From Cokeromyces recurvatus (lineage: Eukaryota; Mucoromycota; Mucoromycetes; Mucorales; Mucoraceae), in contig NW_026251424.1 of assembly GCF_025118155.1 (NCBI RefSeq), positions 163,264-227,263 on the forward strand: a stretch of 64,000 nucleotides of DNA, written 5' to 3'. The notes beneath the pieces were generated by a model that had not been told where the DNA came from, searched no databases, and saw only the letters and a program-made list of their open reading frames with translations. The position numbers were made by a program, and so were the translations under genes. Numbering within the stretch: position 1 is the stretch's first letter; every line of letters begins with the position of its first letter. Shown here one piece after another: positions 59,176-64,000 of this stretch.

Positions 59176-60311
59176 TGCATCTGCAGGATTCTTCTTTCCT
59201 GGTTTATGCTTGATAGTATAATTATATTCCATTAGAGCTGCTGCCCATCGACTGACCTTAGGATTAGCCTTATCATTGTTTAGTATGAAGCTGACGGCAG
59301 AATTATCAGTATATAGTATAAATCGTTGTTACCAGCCAAATAGTGTCGAAAATAACGAATTCCCCAAACGACAGCATAGGCTTCAGCGTGTACTGAATCC
59401 CAATTACGTTGAGATTGACTTAAGCACTTAGATGCATATGCTATGACTTGTTCACCTTCTTCACTACCATCAGGAGATTGAGAAAGAATAGCACCCAAAC
59501 CAATTCCAGAAGCATCAGTAGTTAATATTTGAATTTGATTTCTATCAGGATAAGCTAATATTGGTGGATTTGTTAACATAATTTTCACTTTATTTAAGGC
59601 TTCTTCTTGTTCGCTCCCCCACTTGAATTGACAATTCTTCTTTAATAATTTAGTAATTGGTTCCATTAGGTCTGCATAGTTAGGAATATATCTTCTGTAG
59701 TAATTGGTAGTACCTAAGAGGGATCGAACTTCACTAGTATCAGAAGGAGATTTTAATTTCAAAATTTTAGAAACATTCGTATTAGAAGGAGCAACACCTT
59801 TAGCGGAAACTTCATGTCCTAAATATTCTACCTTATCTTGCAAGAAATGACATTTTGAGAGCTTAAGTCTGAGATTGGCAGAGTTACATACTTCAAAAAC
59901 CTTCTGGAGATGTACCAAATGTTCTTGTACATTGCTAGAATATATAATAATGTCATCAACGAAAACTAAGACAAATTTACCAATATAAGGATTTAATAAC
60001 GAAGTCATCATTCTTTGATATGTATCTGTAGCAGTAGCCAAACCAAAAGGCATAACCAAAAATTCATAAGTTCCCATCTTTGTTATAAAACCAGTCTTCT
60101 CAATTGATTCTTCTGCTAGGGGTACTTGCCAGTAGCCAGAAGCCGCATCCAAAGTAGTAAATACCTTAGCCCCTCCAAAAGAGTCTAATAATTCATTGAT
60201 GTGAGGTAGAGGAAATGCAGTCTTTTTGGTGTTTTTATTCAGTTTACGGAAGTCAACTACTAAACGCAAACCTTTATCTTTCTTTTGAACAAAAATATTG
60301 GACTTGTCCAT
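59176..60311 (-). pseudogene. Reverse transcriptase and RNase H region of pol, frame-broken
   Basis: RT palm and fingers: VQKKDKGLRLVVDFRKLN, TTLDAASGYWQVPL, VMPFGLATATDTYQRMM and the catalytic LVFVDDIIIYS, then the thumb LGHEVSAKGVAPS. RNase H follows with TTDASGIGLGAILSQ and the Glu region RNWDSVHAEAYAVVWG. At about 59320 a one-base change shifts the frame, and the expected RNase H end (LYTDNSAVSFIL..NPADALSRL) is found in the neighbouring frame down to about 59176. At the other end, another one-base change in a T run at about 60300 separates it from the upstream pol frame. Confidence 0.85.
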
Positions 60312-62038
60312 TTTCCTTTAGATGGTCTTATTAAACCATTATTTAACATATCTTGCAATTCTTGACGTAAATGTTCATCTTCTTCCCAAGTAAATCTGTA
60401 AGGTTTTGTTCTTATTGTTAAATTGGGATCTTCAAGTTCTATTACATGTGCATAAGTGGAGTCTACCCTTCCTAGACCAGAATTTTCAGCAAAACAATGA
60501 CTATATTTTTCCAATAATAGTCGGATAGGTTCAGGTATTTCATTTCCTTCTTTTTCCTTCTTTTCGACTTGTAAATTTTCATAATTCTTGTCAACTTCAT
60601 CATTTATACCTGGTATTTCATCACTATAACTTGTTAGTTGAGCTGGTACTTTAGATATTTCTTGACCCGTATCATTTATCTTTAAGGTGCATATTTCTAT
60701 TTGATCTTCTGGTACATTAACTTTGTTTGATACACGTATGCTCACAGAGTATATATCACAAGTAGGAGTTTCATCATTAATAGTACTGGATCCTTGTAGA
60801 TAAACTGATCTTCCATTTTTAGTGGGAATTTCAATAATACCTTCTTTCAGATCCTGCTTGATACCATAGTTACGGAACCATGTCATACCCAAGATAAAAG
60901 TATCCGGTTCACAGTCATCACTAATGACCATATGCTCGGGACGTAATTTTCCAGCAACTCGAACAGGGACATTAATAGTTACATCAGATCTTTTATTATT
61001 GCTGCAACAATGATTGGAATCCTTCTTACAATCAATACTTGCAATAGGTAGAGAATCACCATTAGGTAACAGCTTTAATTCTTGAGCTAACTTTCTTGAG
61101 ATAAGAGAAACAGCTGCACCAGAGTCAAACACAGTATTGGGGATGGGACGATTTTTGATTAGAGTTAAACCTTTGAATGGCGTAGACCTTTTAATTCTGT
61201 TAATATCATAAGGATAATTATAGATTGTATCATCACTATCGGATTCATAATATAATTTAGTATCACTATTACCACCTTCTCCATCAGAAGTAGAGGACAC
61301 CGTAGATGTAAAATCATCAGATTCAGATTCACTTTCATATAATTCTTGTGTATCAGATTCAACTTCATTTAAGTGTGTAATAGCATTGATTTCCATACGA
61401 TTGTTCTGATTATTTATATTAGAATTGATTATTTCTTTTTCTTTGCCCTTATTTCTTATATTCTTGTTATTTTTAGGTTTTCTACCCATGATAAAACGTA
61501 GACCATCACGGAGATCCCTTTGAGCCTGTTTGTCATACAGTACCCGATCCTTAACTGAGACAGTAGATTTCAACTGATCTAACTCTTCCCATATTCCACC
61601 TTTTCTTGTAGGATAGATTGGTATTTTCCTAGGAGGTGCTCTCAATTTTTTTATCTTTGGTTTAGCCCCAGATACAGCAATATGTGAAACATTATCCAAG
61701 TCTTGAATTGGATTAGAGGTTGCAGCTTGAATAGGATTTTCCACATTGTTATTTGTAAGAGGATCAGGATTAGAATTTGAAAGAATATTTTGTCTTCTTC
61801 TTTTACTTCTTTCGTTAGAGGGTTCACCAGCTGTAGAAATAGGGTGCTTTTCTACGGCGTATACAGGCATTGGATATTCTTTATTTTTGTCTTCAGGAAT
61901 AATATTAATATAATTAACTTTAGGTTGAGAATTGATGTTTTTCTTGTTTTCTTCATTAATGTTTTGATTACAATTATTAGGAACGTCATTTGTTATAGAT
62001 TGGACAACAGTAGCACGTTCACCTACTGCTGTCCCAAT
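60260..62038 (-). CDS. Aspartic protease and N-terminal pol region
   Basis: Open in the -1 frame relative to gag from about 62038 to the stop at 60260. A long charged, low-complexity linker leads to a retropepsin-like domain with VFDSGAAVSLISRKLAQ and later FILGMTWFRNYGI, then a linker and the first RT segment (PYRFTWEEDEHLRQEL, NNGLIRPSKGKWTSPI). No start codon is needed if entry is by -1 frameshifting from gag; an in-frame ATG exists at 61870. Confidence 0.8.
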   Translation of the reverse strand: MGTAVGERATVVQSITNDVPNNCNQNINEENKKNINSQPKVNYINIIPEDKNKEYPMPVYAVEKHPISTAGEPSNERSKRRRQNILSNSNPDPLTNNNVENPIQAATSNPIQDLDNVSHIAVSGAKPKIKKLRAPPRKIPIYPTRKGGIWEELDQLKSTVSVKDRVLYDKQAQRDLRDGLRFIMGRKPKNNKNIRNKGKEKEIINSNINNQNNRMEINAITHLNEVESDTQELYESESESDDFTSTVSSTSDGEGGNSDTKLYYESDSDDTIYNYPYDINRIKRSTPFKGLTLIKNRPIPNTVFDSGAAVSLISRKLAQELKLLPNGDSLPIASIDCKKDSNHCCSNNKRSDVTINVPVRVAGKLRPEHMVISDDCEPDTFILGMTWFRNYGIKQDLKEGIIEIPTKNGRSVYLQGSSTINDETPTCDIYSVSIRVSNKVNVPEDQIEICTLKINDTGQEISKVPAQLTSYSDEIPGINDEVDKNYENLQVEKKEKEGNEIPEPIRLLLEKYSHCFAENSGLGRVDSTYAHVIELEDPNLTIRTKPYRFTWEEDEHLRQELQDMLNNGLIRPSKGKWTSPIFLFKRKIKVCV

Positions 62039-62047
62039 TCTTTTCCC
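62000..62047 (-). promoter_or_regulatory. -1 ribosomal frameshift signal between gag and pol
   Basis: Minus-strand heptamer GGGAAAA (62047-62041) sits in gag phase as G GGA AAA, the canonical X XXY YYZ pattern. Three bases later a hairpin begins: TTGGGACAGCAGTAG (62037-62023) pairs with CTACTGTTGTCCAA (62013-62000), 14 pairs with one bulged G and one wobble, loop of 9. The gag stop TAG is the end of the first arm. A -1 slip at the heptamer enters exactly the frame of the protease/RT reading frame. Confidence 0.75.
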
Positions 62048-62612
62048 TGTTCTTGAGATTGATTATTATTCTTGAAAGGTTTTTGAGGACAGCCAAAAGC
62101 CTTGTGACCCATCATACCACAGATATAGCACCTAATATTATTATTGTATTTATTTATATTTTGATTGTTTTCATTATGATATCCTTGATTAAAATTATTT
62201 CTTCTTCCGGTAGAGACATTACTATAATTACTTGAAGTGGATTGCCCAGAAATAGAGAAGTTTAATTTTTCCATAGCTGTACAAAGGTCCTTTAATGTAG
62301 ATTTAATTTCACTTGAACTATCAGAAGATACTACACTAGATTGACTATGTTTGAAAGAAGATACAGAGTTAGTGTTACGCGGATTATTATTTATTATACC
62401 GTTATAGCTAATGACACCATGTTTTTCATGAATCTTTTCTAATCTTTTAGCTTCTTCAGTTATTCCTAGCCAAGAAGTATCCTTAGGAGGCAGACGGTCA
62501 AGTTCATATTGAATATCTTTACGTAAAGCTCTTTTAAAATAACGTAACTTTAAGGTAGTATCGGTAATCTTGAGACGATTACATAATTCTTCTACATTAA
62601 GTTTGATATCAT
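62023..62612 (-). pseudogene. Gag C-terminal part of the gypsy element, truncated
   Basis: Open frame read leftward from the insertion point at 62612. It contains a capsid C-terminal segment (LRYFKRALRKDIQYELDRLP) and the nucleocapsid zinc knuckle CYICGMMGHKAFGC (CX2CX4HX4C), ending at TAG 62023-62025. The N-terminal part of gag is missing because the LTR at 62613 interrupts it. Confidence 0.8.
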
Positions 62613-63020
62613 TGTCATGAGCTGACTTATAATGTCATGTTTCATGATTAAACATGCGGATCATAAATTCATTTAAGAAATTCTATCCTAACTCTCTCTT
62701 GATCCGCTCCATCTAATAATATTAAAATCACTAACACTTTGTTGTCAACAATATACCTAATTCGGTCGTAACTAATACTTTTCTGATTCACATCCTATCC
62801 TCAGACCTCTTTAACAATTCTTATAAATACCCCATCAGTTTAAATTCATAAATAAAATAATTGACTTTAGAACTATTGTTCGGTCTCGTTGACTCTTTTG
62901 TCTTATTATTATTTTTATTTTCTAATATTTTTATTTGATATTTTAAAAGAAATATCACATTTTTTTCAACGAATTCCTTTTAAACTTTTTATTTATACAA
63001 AACCTACCTATCCACTTATC
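62613..63020 (+). repeat. 5' LTR and leader of a second LTR retroelement
   Basis: Begins TGTCATGAGCTGACTTATAA, the same end as the solo copy at 56599 (reverse). Downstream are a TATA box (TATAAATACCCC at about 62822) and AATAAAATAA at about 62860, then a gag ATG at 63021. The 3' limit of the LTR and the primer-binding site were not located; no TGG-starting site complementary to a tRNA end is obvious. Confidence 0.6.
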
Positions 63021-64000
63021 ATGTCTGCTTCTCAAGAAAAAGATAACTCAATTAGTATTCAAGACTCTACTGGTGCTGCTTTCAATGACAAGAATGAAGA
63101 TGATATCTTGATGAAGGACTCATCTAACTCTAATATTCAAGATGACTCTGGTTCCAACGAGGATGCTATAGAACACTTACGGGAAACTCTTAGAAAGTTA
63201 TCACAAGAACTTGCCCGCGGTGTCGCCAATAATATTGCTCCTGAAAAATTGGCTGCTTTACAAGACGAAGCAAATCGTATAACGGGATGTATCAAATTCT
63301 TAGATGAGGTTCAAATTTATTGTTCCCCTAAACCATTCATTCCTTCATCTACCCAAATTACTCCAAGTCCAAGAGATTCTCATCTCATACCAACTGACCT
63401 TCCTTTCTGGCAATGGCAAGGCAACGTATGGAAAAAGGACTCTGATATCCAAGGATCAGTTGAAGACTTACTGGACACATTTGCACTTGTGGTTGACTCT
63501 AATGGATTAAGCTTGGATCATAGTTGGGGTCGTCTCATGCCAATTAGGATGAATCGTGATCAGCGATCGTGGTTCAACGAAACTCTGAAGGGGCGCTCAT
63601 TAACCTGGAAAGAAGTACGATCAATTGTAATTAACACTTACGCTTCACAAGACGTAGCACAAGAAATTGATAACATGGATAAACTCTTATCACTTAAAAT
63701 GCAGCAAAATGAATCCATTGAAGCCTTTACTGATCGTTTCCAACGAATCCGTCGTGCAGCTAAATGGGAAGATGACATTAGAACTGCCACTATATTCAAA
63801 CGTGCTTTACCTGCTTCCTTGCGAAGAGAAGTTGCTCGTTCCCTTTTAAACCTTCCTCGTAACAGCCAAGACTCTGTTGGAAAAGTTGTAGCCAAAGCTA
63901 GGATGGTTCTTTCCTCCAATATTTGCGCCGAGGATGCTGGTGTATTATCTTCTGCAAATGCTCGAAAGTCTCCTTCACTTACTACCATTAGTTCTTCTGG
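63021..64000 (+). CDS. Gag protein of a second LTR retroelement, 3' end outside window
   Basis: ATG at 63021 and open through the right edge (326 codons seen). The N-terminus is acidic and Ser/Asn/Asp-rich with a coiled-coil stretch (AIEHLRETLRKLSQELARG). A retrotransposon-gag/capsid-like domain follows: PFWQWQG, LDHSWGRLMPIRM, TWKEVRSIVINTYA, and QQNESIEAFTDRFQRIRR with IFKRALPASLRREVA. No stop, frame break or microsatellite interrupts it, unlike the minus-strand element, suggesting a younger copy. Confidence 0.8.
   Translation, partial: MSASQEKDNSISIQDSTGAAFNDKNEDDILMKDSSNSNIQDDSGSNEDAIEHLRETLRKLSQELARGVANNIAPEKLAALQDEANRITGCIKFLDEVQIYCSPKPFIPSSTQITPSPRDSHLIPTDLPFWQWQGNVWKKDSDIQGSVEDLLDTFALVVDSNGLSLDHSWGRLMPIRMNRDQRSWFNETLKGRSLTWKEVRSIVINTYASQDVAQEIDNMDKLLSLKMQQNESIEAFTDRFQRIRRAAKWEDDIRTATIFKRALPASLRREVARSLLNLPRNSQDSVGKVVAKARMVLSSNICAEDAGVLSSANARKSPSLTTISSS

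Larger units (their letters stand above)
57367..62612 (-). mobile_element. Ty3/gypsy LTR retrotransposon, 5'-truncated by a nested insertion
   Basis: Reads right to left: gag C-terminal part, protease, reverse transcriptase, RNase H, integrase, polypurine tract, 3' LTR. The domain order protease-RT-RNaseH-integrase defines Ty3/gypsy (Metaviridae-like). The 5' LTR and the gag N-terminus are outside this block, because a second LTR element begins at 62613 inside gag. Frame breaks at about 60300 (RT), 59320 (RNase H) and 59100 make this copy non-autonomous unless they are sequencing errors in homopolymers. Confidence 0.9.

Noticed and set aside
59060..59180. Short ORF between RNase H and integrase as a separate gene.
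   Set aside because: It reads across the frame-broken pol region; the true pol frame continues in neighbouring frames.

Overview
This is nuclear DNA of an early-diverging fungus, most likely Mucoromycota and probably Mucorales-like. It is very AT-rich, full of A/T homopolymers and TA microsatellites, and its protein genes are cut by many short introns (about 50-110 bp, GT..AG) into small exons. Gene content (heme oxygenase, RNase T2 of the Rhizopus Rh type, BRCA2, VWA8, MYST acetyltransferase) and the resident transposons fit that group. All exon structures were assembled by eye from splice signals, reading frame and family similarity; no database search was run. Starts are at ATG only.

Layout. 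1-11.2 kb: 5' part of an S9 peptidase (-), a membrane-anchored LEA2-like protein (+), a small unknown ORF (-), a decayed DDE transposase (-), NOP53 (+), a PP1 glycogen-targeting subunit with CBM21 (-), an 11-exon epsin (-) and a tRNA-Gly(TCC) (-). 12.4-24.3 kb: a 16-exon VWA8 AAA+ ATPase (+), an Nrg1-like C2H2 repressor (+) and a Gyp1/TBC1D22 Rab-GAP (-). 26.5-45.4 kb is gene-dense: heme oxygenase, RAD2/XPG, CTP:phosphoethanolamine cytidylyltransferase, TAF9, RNase T2 (-), a small membrane protein (-), a phosphoglucomutase/phosphopentomutase, a MYST acetyltransferase, COX19, 3-ketodihydrosphingosine reductase (-), a GEP4-type phosphatidylglycerophosphatase, and an unrecognised gene (-) whose stop overlaps that of GEP4. 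45.4-54.2 kb: intergenic DNA with transposon debris, a BRCA2 orthologue (+) and a catalase (+).

54.2-64 kb is a transposon zone: a decayed element with a recombinase-like GYVRKS motif, a solo LTR-like repeat, a nearly complete minus-strand Ty3/gypsy element (gag, protease, RT, RNase H, integrase, 3' LTR) with frame breaks, and a second, plus-strand LTR element that starts inside the gag of the first and has an open gag running off the window.

There is no operon-like or cluster logic among the host genes. They are ordinary housekeeping genes packed at 25-1000 bp spacing, with several tail-to-tail pairs almost touching or overlapping. The most striking non-gene signal is at the gag-pol junction of the minus-strand element: a canonical -1 slippery heptamer followed by a 14-pair hairpin that contains the gag stop codon. 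Other points of note are splice acceptors preceded by pure poly-A instead of a pyrimidine tract, a GC-AG intron in VWA8, LxxQxTG kinase-site motifs in epsin, and five BRC-type repeats in the BRCA2 orthologue.
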